Positions 1-8,079 of a stretch of DNA of 64,000 bases are shown here, piece by piece. Source of the stretch: Micromonospora sp. RHAY321 (GTDB taxonomy: Bacteria > Actinomycetota > Actinomycetes > Mycobacteriales > Micromonosporaceae); assembly GCF_023896955.1 (NCBI RefSeq), contig NZ_JAMHIW010000001.1, positions 186,001-250,000 on the forward strand. Direction: 5' to 3'. The notes below the pieces were generated by a model that was not told the DNA's origin, ran no database searches, and was given only the letters and a program-made list of their open reading frames with translations. The translations under genes were made by a program, and so were the position numbers. Every line of letters starts with the position of its first letter. The stretch's first letter is position 1.

Positions 1-1
1 C

Positions 2-652
2 TTCGGTCGGACCGCCGCCCAGCTGCGCCAGTTCCTGGACGGCATCGGCATCAGTGCCAGCTCCAGCCACGACGGGATCAGCGGTACTGCCGCGGAGCTG
101 GAGCAGAAGGTCCAGAACGCGGTCACCCTGGGCCAGCAGTTCATGGTGGTGCCCTACCTGTACTCCGAGAGCACGGACGACTGGAAACGCTGGGCGGAGC
201 AGATGAACGTCGAGGCTGCCGCGGCGCGGGCGGCCGGCCTGCGCTACGGCTACCACAACCACGCCCACGAGTTCACCATCGACCTCGGTGGCGGCAAGCG
301 GCCGTGGGACGTGCTGACCGCCGAACTCGACCCGAAACTCGTGCACCTGGAGGTCGACCTCTACTGGGCGGTCACCGGCGGCATCAACTCCGGCGACGGC
401 GTCGCGGACCCCGAGGGCTTCACCCTCGACGTCATCCGCTCCGCGCCGCAGCGCGTCCTGCAGTACCACGTCAAGGACCGGGACGTTACCACCGGCGACA
501 TGGCCGACCTGGGTACAGGGACCATCGACTTCGCCCGGATCTTCCGCGAGCACTCGGTCCTGGAATACATCGTCGAGAACGACACTCCCGACGTGACACC
601 GCAGCAGACGGCCGAGATCGGCTACCGCTACCTGCGCAAGCTGCGGTTCTGA
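2..652 (+). CDS. sugar phosphate isomerase/epimerase (5'-truncated)
   Basis: The frame is open from the first bases of the window, so the gene starts upstream and only its last 216 codons are seen. It belongs to the xylose-isomerase-like TIM-barrel family (AP endonuclease 2 fold). Family marks are the YHNHAHEF strand, the LEVDLYWA strand with its metal-binding Glu/Asp, the YHVKDRD strand and a late GTIDFARIF-VEND stretch. Proteins of this family isomerise or epimerise sugars and use a divalent metal. It is a clear paralogue of the gene at 4500-5684, which repeats the same motifs. No signal peptide can be judged because the N-terminus is missing. The substrate is unknown. Confidence 0.85.
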   Translation, partial: FGRTAAQLRQFLDGIGISASSSHDGISGTAAELEQKVQNAVTLGQQFMVVPYLYSESTDDWKRWAEQMNVEAAAARAAGLRYGYHNHAHEFTIDLGGGKRPWDVLTAELDPKLVHLEVDLYWAVTGGINSGDGVADPEGFTLDVIRSAPQRVLQYHVKDRDVTTGDMADLGTGTIDFARIFREHSVLEYIVENDTPDVTPQQTAEIGYRYLRKLRF

Positions 653-678
653 GATACCTCCGAGAGGAGCGCTGACGG

Positions 679-712
679 ACACCGGGCCGGCCGGAATTGC
701 CGGCCCCGGTGT
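679..712 (+). terminator. GC-rich hairpin after isomerase gene
   Basis: ACACCGGG-CCGGC pairs with GCCGG-CCCCGGTGT with a single bulge, about 27 bp after the stop codon. There is no T tract. It probably ends the upstream transcript. Confidence 0.55.
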
Positions 713-737
713 CGGACCGACATTTCATTCAATTGAC

Positions 738-780
738 TGCCGATAACCACTCTCTCCGTTGGGGAGAGTGGTTATCGGCA
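738..780. terminator. 43-nt near-perfect hairpin
   Basis: Two 20-nt arms (738-757 and 761-780) are complementary except for one mismatch, with a 3-nt GTT loop. It follows the weaker hairpin at 679-712 and lies 130 bp before the next start codon. It could be a second terminator or a structured leader of the downstream gene. Confidence 0.6.
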
Positions 781-868
781 TGCCTTTAAACCGTCGCGTC
801 CGGCGACATGTGGGCGGCGCCGGAATATTGACCCTTCGGAATTGATCTCATAGGGTGCAGGAAACGTG

Positions 869-880
869 GAAAGCGCTTTC
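869..880. promoter_or_regulatory. LacI-family-type operator
   Basis: The perfect 12-bp palindrome GAAAGCGCTTTC lies 30 bp before the ATG at 911. Its central GCGC core and symmetry match operators bound by LacI/GalR-type sugar regulators in actinomycetes. The regulator itself is not in the window. Confidence 0.55.
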
Positions 881-910
881 TTACCACCGTCCCCGACAAG
901 GAGCGCGTGT

Positions 911-3900
911 ATGAGACGCCAACGCACGCTACTGTTCGCCCTGCTCGCGGCCGTCACACTCCTGTTGCCGAGCACCGCGGCGACCGCCACCGAATCCGCC
1001 ACCGACGCCAATTTCCGAGTGCTGGTCTTCTCCAAGGTCACGAACTTCTACCACGACTCCATCCCCGCCGGCGTCGCCGCCATCCGGCAGCTCGGCGACC
1101 AACAGGGATTCGCCGTCGAGGCGACCACCGACGCGGGCGCGTTCACCGACGCCAACCTCGCCCGCTTCGACGCTCTCGTGTTCAACAACACCAACTCCAC
1201 CCCCGCGTCCGGCGACCTCCTCGACGCCGACCAGCGGGCCGCGCTCCAGCGGTTCATCCGTAACGGCGGTGGCTGGGTCGGCCTGCACGCCGCGTCGGCG
1301 AGCGAGCGGAACTGGACCTGGTACGAGGGCCTGGTCGGGACCATCTTCGACCAGCACCCGGACTTCTCCGCCACGGGCGGCACCTTCCCGGGCCGGATCA
1401 AGGTCCTCGACCACGCCCACCCGTCCACGAAGGACCTGCCGGAGCTCTGGGAGCGCAGCGAGGAGTGGTACAACTGGCGGACCAACCCCACCGACAAGGT
1501 CCACACGCTCGCCCAGATCAAGGTGCGCGACGGCATTCCCGGGCTCGACGAGGGCACCGACCATGCCTACTCGTGGTGCCAGAACTACGACGGCGGGCGC
1601 TCCTGGTTCACCGCCGGCGGCCACAGCTCCTCGTCGTTTGAGGAGCCGGCCTTCCTCGCGCACCTGCTGGGCGGCATCAAGTGGGCCGCCGGCACCGCCC
1701 CCGGTGACTGCGGCGCCACCAGGACCACCAACTTCGAGCGGACCCCCCTGGTCAACCAGGACCTCTCCGACCCGTTCGAACTGGCGGTGGCGCCCGACCG
1801 CCGGGTCTTCTACATCGAGCGCACCGGCGCGCTGAAGGTCGTCAACCAGGACACCCTCGCGGTCACCACGCTGCTGGACTTCGCCTACACGCCGGCGCAG
1901 ACCAGTCAGTCCGACGGCCTGCTCGGCATGACTCTGGACCGACACTTCGCCCAGAACAACTGGCTCTATCTGCTCTGGTCCGACCGGGTGGAGAAGCAGC
2001 TGAACCTGTCCCGCTTCACCGTCGACGGCGACAGCGTCAGCCTCGCCTCGGAGAAGCGCCTGCTCACGATCCCGACCTGGCGCGGTGAGGCTCGCGCCAA
2101 CTCGCACATGGGCGGCTCGGTGACGATGGACCAGCAGGGCAACCTGTACGCCGCGATCGGCGACAACACCGACCCCTTCGAGTCCAGCGGCTTCACCCCG
2201 ATCGACGAGCGGACCGGCCGTCGCGCGTACGACGCCCAGGGCACCGCCGGCAACACCAACGACCTGCGCGGCAAGATTCTGCGGATCAAGCCCCTGCCCA
2301 ACGGCACGTACGCCATTCCCGACGGCAACCTGTTCGCCGCGGGCACGGCCCGCACCAAGCCCGAGATCTATGCGATGGGTATGCGGAACCCGTTCCGCAT
2401 CACCGTCGACTCGAAGACGAACGCGCTGCTCGTCGCCGACTACGGCCCGGACGCCCGGTCCGCCAACCCGGCCCGCGGACCGGAGGGCACGGTCGAGTTC
2501 AACCGGATCACCAGCGCCGGCAACTACGGCTGGCCCTACTGCATCGGCAACAACATCCCGTTCAACGACTACGACTTCGCCACCGCCACCTCGGGGCCGA
2601 CGTTCGACTGCGCCGCGCCGGTCAACGACTCCCCCAACAACACCGGCCTGACCAACCTCCCGGCAACCCGGCCGGCCCTGGTCTCGTACGCCTACTCGGC
2701 CTCCCCGCAGTTCCCGGAGCTGGGCACGGGCGGCGGCGGCCCTATGAGCGGGCCCGTCTACGACTACGACCCGTCCAACAAGCGGCTGACGAAGTTCCCC
2801 CAGTACTACGAGGGCAAGTGGATTGTCTACGAGCTGACCCGCAGGTGGTTCAAGACGCTGTCGATCCACGACACCGCCCAGACGTTCAGCGATCCCCGCT
2901 TCGGCCCCACCAACCCCGGTGACCTGCAGTCCATCAACGGGATTCTCGGCAACATGTCGTGGATCCAGCCGTTCGAGGCGGAGTTCGGGCCGGACGGCTC
3001 CCTCTACGTCATCGACTTCGGCGAGGGCAGCGGCAGCGGGCGGGGCGGCAGCAACGAGGGCGCCGGCATCTACCGCATCGACTACGTCGCCAACAGCCGG
3101 CCGCCGGTGGCCAAGCTGGCCGTCGACAAGGACAGCGGCCCGGCGCCACTGACCGTCGCCTTCTCCAGCGCCGGCTCAAGCGGGCCGGACGGCACCGCCA
3201 TCACCTACGCCTGGGACTTCGACGGCAACGGCAGCGTCGACTCCACCGCCGCCAACCCCAGCCACACCTACAGCACACCGGGGCGCTTCACCGCCCGGCT
3301 CACCGTCACCGCCACCAACGGGCAGACCGCCGTCGCCGTACAGGAGATCACGGCCGGCAACACGCGCCCGACGGTGACCCTCAGCGTCCCCGACGGGGCC
3401 TTCTTCGATTTCGGTGACCGCATCCCGTACACGGTGACGGTCACCGACCCGGAGGAGAGCACCATCGACTGCTCCAAGGTGGTCGTCCAGACCCAGCTTG
3501 GCCATGACTCACACGCCCACCCGCTGGACAACTACGTCGGGTGCGCCGGGGTGGCAGTGACCGAGAGCAACGGCGGCGACGGGCACGGCCCGGGACAGAA
3601 CCTCTACACGCTGCTCTCCGCGCAGTACACCGACGGCGGGGCAAACGGGGCACCGAACCTGGTCGGCTCGACCCGGGCCGAGCTGCAGACCAAGAGCAAG
3701 GAGGCCGAGCACTTCGACGGCCAGAGCGGCATCCAGGTCCTCGACCGCGCGACAGCGAGCGCCGGCAAGCGCATCGGTGACATCGACAACGGCGAGTGGA
3801 TCAACTTCGGCCCGGTCAACCTCCGCAACATCGACTCGGTCACCTTCGGAGTCGCCTCGGGCAGCAGCGGCGGCGACATCGAGATCAGGGCCGACTCCCC

Positions 3901-4363
3901 CGCCGGCCAGCTCCTCGGCCGGGCCACCATCGGCGGCACCGGCGGCTGGGACAACGTCGTCTCGCCCACCGTCGAGCTGACCGATCCGGGCCGCACGACC
4001 ACCCTCTACCTTGTCTTCCACAACCCGAACCAGACGGGTGGCACACCCGACCTGATGGCGCTGGACTGGCTGCGTTTCAACGGCGCCGGGGTACGCGAAC
4101 AGACCGACGCCACCGTTTCGGCCTCGGCCACGCCCACCACCGGCACCGCGCCGCTGGCGGTCGCCTTCGCCGGGACAGCCTCGCCGGCGGCCGGGCGCAC
4201 CATCACGGATCACGCGTGGGACTTCGGCGACAACTCAGCCGTCGTGCACGGGGCGTCGGCCAGTCACACGTACGCCCGTCGAGGCACGTACACGGCACGA
4301 CTGACCGTCACCGACAGCGTCGGGGCGACGACGTCCTCGATCGTGGTCGTGACGGTGAGCTGA
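911..4363 (+). CDS. secreted ThuA / PQQ-type sugar dehydrogenase / PKD / CBM6 protein
   Basis: A 1150-aa multidomain exported protein. The start at ATG 911 is preferred over an in-frame GTG at 866 because AAGGAG (898-903) sits 7 nt upstream and residues 1-28 then form a signal peptide ending near ATA. Domains in order: ThuA (trehalose-utilisation, class-I-amidotransferase-like fold) about 35-275, with the FNNTNSTP and GGGWVGLHAA strands; a glucose/sorbosone-dehydrogenase beta-propeller about 285-715 (DGLLGMTLD, AIGDNTDP, GMRNPFRI, NYGWPYC, FGPDGSLYVIDFG); a PKD domain about 726-815 (YAWDFDGNGS); an Ig-like segment; a CBM6-type module about 930-1060 (GEWINFGPVNL); and a C-terminal PKD domain (HAWDFGDNS). 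It likely oxidises or degrades sugars outside the cell while bound to polysaccharide. Two TIM-barrel genes flank it. The exact substrate is unknown. Confidence 0.88.
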   Translation: MRRQRTLLFALLAAVTLLLPSTAATATESATDANFRVLVFSKVTNFYHDSIPAGVAAIRQLGDQQGFAVEATTDAGAFTDANLARFDALVFNNTNSTPASGDLLDADQRAALQRFIRNGGGWVGLHAASASERNWTWYEGLVGTIFDQHPDFSATGGTFPGRIKVLDHAHPSTKDLPELWERSEEWYNWRTNPTDKVHTLAQIKVRDGIPGLDEGTDHAYSWCQNYDGGRSWFTAGGHSSSSFEEPAFLAHLLGGIKWAAGTAPGDCGATRTTNFERTPLVNQDLSDPFELAVAPDRRVFYIERTGALKVVNQDTLAVTTLLDFAYTPAQTSQSDGLLGMTLDRHFAQNNWLYLLWSDRVEKQLNLSRFTVDGDSVSLASEKRLLTIPTWRGEARANSHMGGSVTMDQQGNLYAAIGDNTDPFESSGFTPIDERTGRRAYDAQGTAGNTNDLRGKILRIKPLPNGTYAIPDGNLFAAGTARTKPEIYAMGMRNPFRITVDSKTNALLVADYGPDARSANPARGPEGTVEFNRITSAGNYGWPYCIGNNIPFNDYDFATATSGPTFDCAAPVNDSPNNTGLTNLPATRPALVSYAYSASPQFPELGTGGGGPMSGPVYDYDPSNKRLTKFPQYYEGKWIVYELTRRWFKTLSIHDTAQTFSDPRFGPTNPGDLQSINGILGNMSWIQPFEAEFGPDGSLYVIDFGEGSGSGRGGSNEGAGIYRIDYVANSRPPVAKLAVDKDSGPAPLTVAFSSAGSSGPDGTAITYAWDFDGNGSVDSTAANPSHTYSTPGRFTARLTVTATNGQTAVAVQEITAGNTRPTVTLSVPDGAFFDFGDRIPYTVTVTDPEESTIDCSKVVVQTQLGHDSHAHPLDNYVGCAGVAVTESNGGDGHGPGQNLYTLLSAQYTDGGANGAPNLVGSTRAELQTKSKEAEHFDGQSGIQVLDRATASAGKRIGDIDNGEWINFGPVNLRNIDSVTFGVASGSSGGDIEIRADSPAGQLLGRATIGGTGGWDNVVSPTVELTDPGRTTTLYLVFHNPNQTGGTPDLMALDWLRFNGAGVREQTDATVSASATPTTGTAPLAVAFAGTASPAAGRTITDHAWDFGDNSAVVHGASASHTYARRGTYTARLTVTDSVGATTSSIVVVTVS

Positions 4364-4371
4364 GCGTCACC

Positions 4372-4401
4372 GGTGGCGGGGCGGAACGCCGCCCCGCCAC
4401 C
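4372..4401 (+). terminator. 13-bp perfect hairpin terminator
   Basis: GGTGGCGGGGCGG pairs perfectly with CCGCCCCGCCACC around a 4-nt AACG loop, 8 bp after the stop codon of the sugar dehydrogenase gene. There is no T run, which is common in this GC range. Confidence 0.65.
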
Positions 4402-4499
4402 ACCGACCCGGGCGCGGCCCGACAGCCTCCAGCAACCGCCATCCGCGGCGCTGCACGCCGTGGCCTGACCACCTGCCCTCCGACTTCCGGGAGACAACG

Positions 4500-5684
4500 A
4501 TGAACTTCAGCTCCGCCCGCCCGTCCCACCATCGATCGCGAGCCCGTCACCTCGTCGTGTTGCTCGCAGCGGCACTCCTGCCGTTCACCGCGGCTCCGGC
4601 GTCGGCCGCCGAACCCGACACGTCCGCCGCGGAACAGGTCGCCGCCGACCTCTGCCCGTGGGGCTACACCACCTCGTCCACGGTCTTCTTCGGCCGCGGC
4701 GCCGACTCAGGCGTACCCAACCGCGACCTCGGCAACGGGTGCACCATCCTGGACGCCGTCTGGGCGAAGGCCCCGTTCGCCGACCACGGCAGCTTCGTGA
4801 GGACCGTCAGCGGCCTGACCAACACGCTCCGGCAGGACGACGTCATCACACGGCAGGAGAGGGCGAGCATCGTACGAGCGGCAGCCGGCTCCGAGATCGG
4901 CACACCGCAGCCGGCATCGGGGACCCGCGCGCTACCCGACGACCGCATCGGCCTCGTCCTCTACACGGTCCGGGCCACCATGTCGAGCGCACCCGAAGCC
5001 ACCCTCGGCGCGCTTGCCGCCTGCGGCTACCGCAACGCGGAACCCTCGGGCGCGGTCAACAACTTCTACGGCAGGACGGCCACCGCGCTCGCGCCCCTGG
5101 TGGCCGACGCCGGACTGTCCGTTCCCTCCATCGGGATCGGCCTCGGCGACCTCCAAAACAACCTCGACGGCGTCATCGCCAACGCCAAGGCGTTCGGCGC
5201 GAAGTACGTCCGCATCTCCGGATCGGGCTCCTGGACCCTCGCCGACTACTCCAGGGTGGCCGTGACCCTCAACACCGTCGGCGCCACGCTCAAGCAGGCC
5301 GGCATCACCGTCGCCTACCACAACCACGGCTTCGAGTTCACCGCCCAGAACGGCGTACGCGGCTACGACGTGCTGGTCCGCGAGACCGACCCGAACCTGG
5401 TGGCGATGGAGCTCGACCTCTACTGGGCGGCCAGCGTCGGCGTCGATCCGGTGGAGCTGATCAAGCAGTACCCGGGCCGGTTCTCGCTGTTCCATGTCAA
5501 GGACCTGGCCGCCGACGGCTCCTTCGCCGACGTGGGCGAGGGCACCATCGACTTCGCCCGCATCTTCGCCTACAGCCAGATGAGCGGCGTCGACCTCTAC
5601 CTGACCGAGAACGACAGCCCCCGCCCGGACGGCGTCTCGTCCGCCTGCGACAGCTACACAAACCTCCGCGCCCTGCGCTACTGA
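4500..5684 (+). CDS. secreted sugar phosphate isomerase/epimerase-like TIM barrel
   Basis: 394 aa. ATG 4500 follows a GGGAGA ribosome site. Residues 1-37 are an export signal (HLVVLLAAALLPFTAAPASAA). Residues about 45-130 form an extra N-terminal segment with two Cys (LCPWGY, GNGCTILD) that I do not recognise. Residues about 145-394 are the xylose-isomerase-like TIM barrel with YHNHGFEF, MELDLYWA, FHVKDL and GEGTIDFARIF, matching the paralogue at 2-652. An exported sugar isomerase beside an exported sugar dehydrogenase suggests joint extracellular sugar processing. The substrate cannot be told from sequence. Confidence 0.83.
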   Translation: MNFSSARPSHHRSRARHLVVLLAAALLPFTAAPASAAEPDTSAAEQVAADLCPWGYTTSSTVFFGRGADSGVPNRDLGNGCTILDAVWAKAPFADHGSFVRTVSGLTNTLRQDDVITRQERASIVRAAAGSEIGTPQPASGTRALPDDRIGLVLYTVRATMSSAPEATLGALAACGYRNAEPSGAVNNFYGRTATALAPLVADAGLSVPSIGIGLGDLQNNLDGVIANAKAFGAKYVRISGSGSWTLADYSRVAVTLNTVGATLKQAGITVAYHNHGFEFTAQNGVRGYDVLVRETDPNLVAMELDLYWAASVGVDPVELIKQYPGRFSLFHVKDLAADGSFADVGEGTIDFARIFAYSQMSGVDLYLTENDSPRPDGVSSACDSYTNLRALRY

Positions 5685-5696
5685 CAACTCCCACAG

Positions 5697-6060
5697 ATTC
5701 GCCCGCCCGCAGTCCTGTGGCATTTCGAGTCCGATGGCTGGCTGGTGGTGGGGACCGAGCATCTTGCCGGTCCCCACCCCGACCTGTCACCCGGCAGCGC
5801 GGATCTCGATCTGCTCGCAGTCACACTGAAGGCACTTCAGCAAACTCCGGCGCCCGGCGAACCGTGGTTCACCCCGGCAGCCCGGCTCGGGTTCGCGCAC
5901 CCGGCGATGGACGGCGAGACACTCATCCACTCCGACCTCAACCCGACCAACTTGATCGTGACCCCGCTCGGCCTACGGATCGTCGATTGGGCGTGGGCAA
6001 CCAGGCCGCCGCATGGGTCGAACTCGCGTTGCTCATCCAATGGCTGAAGCGCAGCAGGCT
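5697..6060 (+). pseudogene. aminoglycoside/choline phosphotransferase remnant
   Basis: The frame shows VLWHFESDGWLVVGTEHLAG, SPGSADLDLL and the kinase catalytic loop LIHSDLNPTNLIV with VDWAWAT (the brenner/APH HxDxxxxN and D-W motifs). Near 6004 the frame shifts by one base; the other frame then continues with AAAWVELALLIQWL, which is the expected next part of the family. The N-terminal nucleotide-binding lobe is absent and the fragment begins directly after the preceding stop. It is a decayed APH-family gene. Confidence 0.7.
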
Positions 6061-6298
6061 GTACTGCGTTGATCAGGTGCACTCATCTCGGCAGTTCAGC
6101 GAGGCCGGTGCTGTGCGGCCGGCGCGCCTCCGACGCCGCGACGGAGCGTGACACTCGGCTCGGAAGGCAGGGCGCGCGCTCGGCGGCATGTGCGGACTTT
6201 GGTGTTCTTGGGCCACCGGTGCTACCTCACCCGCCGGAGAGAGTTGGTTAGAGGAACGGCTCTGATGATTCAAGCTGACGGCGTGCCATGATCGGCTC

Positions 6299-6640
6299 GT
6301 GTCGCTGTGGGAGGTCGTCTGGCGCATCGGATTACCGCTGATCGTCGTCGTCGGCGTCGCAGCCGCTGTGTCCGTCGCATTCTTCGACCCGCCCGACAAA
6401 TTCTCCCGGCCACGCGGCTGGCAATGGGCGTGGGTGGGCCTATGGCTGATGACGGCCGGTGATGCGGCGTTCGGCAACGACCGATCGTGGTTCGAGCGCG
6501 CCTGGAAGGGTGCCATCGCAGTGCTCGTTGCCGTGGCCGTCACAGTCGCTCTGTGGCGCCACTACCGGTGGCGAAAGCGCGTCCGGCTTGCGGACGACTC
6601 GCCTCCGCTCGTCCCTCGGCCGCCTGGGTCGGACTCGTAG
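6299..6640 (+). CDS. small membrane protein, unknown function
   Basis: 113 aa from GTG 6299. It has hydrophobic segments at about 9-28 and 71-90 with a short exposed part between them and a charged RHYRWRKRVR tail. There is no recognised domain. The start is uncertain because no good ribosome site precedes it. It stands alone between the phosphotransferase remnant and the convergent reductase gene. Confidence 0.5.
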   Translation: MSLWEVVWRIGLPLIVVVGVAAAVSVAFFDPPDKFSRPRGWQWAWVGLWLMTAGDAAFGNDRSWFERAWKGAIAVLVAVAVTVALWRHYRWRKRVRLADDSPPLVPRPPGSDS

Positions 6641-6810
6641 CCTTCCCGCAGCTGCCTTCTGGCAGCCCTGCACCTGCAAACGGCCGGCAGAGCCGGGCAG
6701 GCAATCGCGACAGCAGACATTCGCTCATCGGCAAGTCCGCGAGCTTGCCGACTCGACATGCCGTGACGTTCTGTAATGAGCTGATCGCGGCAGATGTGCG
6801 CAGTCGCTGG

Positions 6811-7764
6811 TCAGTTTACGGTCACGATGACCTTTCCGAGGGCGCGTCCCTCTCCAACGTGGGCCAACGCCTCGGGCACCTCGTCGAGGGTGAAGGCTCG
6901 GTCGATGTGGATGGCGAGGTTGCCCGTGGCGCAGAGGTCGGCCACCGGTTCGAAGTGGGTCGGCCCTTCCTTGACGGCGAGCACGCCCAGCCGGCGGTGT
7001 GTGAGTCGGCCGGCCGCCGCGCCGATCGTCGTTATGCGCAGCAGCGCCGAGACCGATCCGCCGACGCACCGGTAACGGCCGCCGGGGGCCAGTGCCCGGC
7101 GGTAGGCGAACACCGACCGGTGCGCGACCAGATCGAGGATGAGGTCGTACGGGCCGCTGCGGGTGAAGTCCTGGCTGCGGTAGTCGATCACCTTGTCCGC
7201 GCCGACCGACCGCATGAAGTCGAGCTTGCTGGCGTTGTCGACGCCGGTCACCTGGGCGCCGAGTCGCTTGGCGAGCTGAATCGCAAATGAGCCCGATCCT
7301 CCGCCGGCACCGTTGATCAGGACGCGTTTCCCGGCTGCGGCGCCTTCGGTCCCCTGCCACGCGATTACGCCCGCCTGCGGGATCGCCGAGGCCTCGGCGA
7401 AGGTAAGGCCGGCGGGCTTGCGGGCCAGAACCGACTCGGGAGTGATCGCGTACTCGGCGAAACCGCCCTTGAGCATGAGGTTGTCGCCGTACACCTCGTC
7501 ACCGGGTCGGAACCGGGTGACGGTCGGGCCCACCGCCTCGACCCATCCGGCGATGTCCGAGCCGAGTGTCCGGCGTGCCGGTGAGCGCAGCCCACCGATG
7601 CGCGAATACAGTGGTGAGCCTTGCAGGGTCTCCCAATCGCTCAGGTTGACCGAGGTCGCCGCAATCTTGACGAGCACCTGCCGGGCAGTGGGAGACGGCT
7701 TGGGGACTTTCTCGATCCGCAACACATCCGGGGGCCCGTACCTGTCGTAGACGATCGCTCTCAT
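6811..7764 (-). CDS. NAD(P)-dependent MDR-family oxidoreductase (quinone reductase-like)
   Basis: 317 aa. The start is the ATG at 7764, where the medium-chain dehydrogenase/reductase fold begins (MRAIVYDRYGPPDVL). An N-terminal GroES-like domain spans about 1-125 and lacks the catalytic zinc Cys/His set. A Rossmann domain about 125-260 carries the nucleotide loop INGAGGGSGSFAIQLAK. The C-terminal KVIVTV strand is typical. Members reduce quinones, enones or similar carbonyls with NADPH. No partner gene is evident; the neighbouring FAD oxidase runs the same way but lies 315 bp upstream. Confidence 0.87.
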   Translation of the reverse strand: MRAIVYDRYGPPDVLRIEKVPKPSPTARQVLVKIAATSVNLSDWETLQGSPLYSRIGGLRSPARRTLGSDIAGWVEAVGPTVTRFRPGDEVYGDNLMLKGGFAEYAITPESVLARKPAGLTFAEASAIPQAGVIAWQGTEGAAAGKRVLINGAGGGSGSFAIQLAKRLGAQVTGVDNASKLDFMRSVGADKVIDYRSQDFTRSGPYDLILDLVAHRSVFAYRRALAPGGRYRCVGGSVSALLRITTIGAAAGRLTHRRLGVLAVKEGPTHFEPVADLCATGNLAIHIDRAFTLDEVPEALAHVGEGRALGKVIVTVN

Positions 7765-8079
7765 CCGCGTACCCCTAGCCCTTGGTGGAAATAGTCCAGC
7801 CGCAGTACGTCCAAGGCCAGCAGTCTCCGGCTTCTTGGTAGCACACAGGGACGAGCGACTGACCGACAAGGAAGCTGCCGGCGACGGCGGGGTAGGTGTG
7901 CGGGGGCTCGGGGTGGTGGTGGATCCAGGATGGGCGATGAGTTCCGGTGCCGAATAGAAGGCGCTGAGCGACGCTGAAGTCCTGATGGAAGCCCGTCGCC
8001 GGAGCGTCGCTTGCTGCCGATCCTCGACGGCGGGTGGGCCGCGTCCGAGGAGGAACGGACGCGGCCCGCAGCGCAACCG
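7765..8079. other. intergenic region, no gene seen
   Basis: 315 bp between two minus-strand genes. It should hold the promoter of the reductase gene. I see no convincing coding, repeat or strong hairpin signal. Confidence 0.4.

Noticed and set aside
866-910. upstream GTG start for the sugar dehydrogenase gene
   Set aside because: It would place the LacI-type operator inside the gene and add 15 residues before the signal peptide; ATG 911 has a well-spaced AAGGAG.
929-2869. 646-codon minus-strand open frame
   Set aside because: It lies wholly antisense to the ThuA/sugar dehydrogenase gene and shows only Val/Gly/Arg-rich shadow sequence without motifs.
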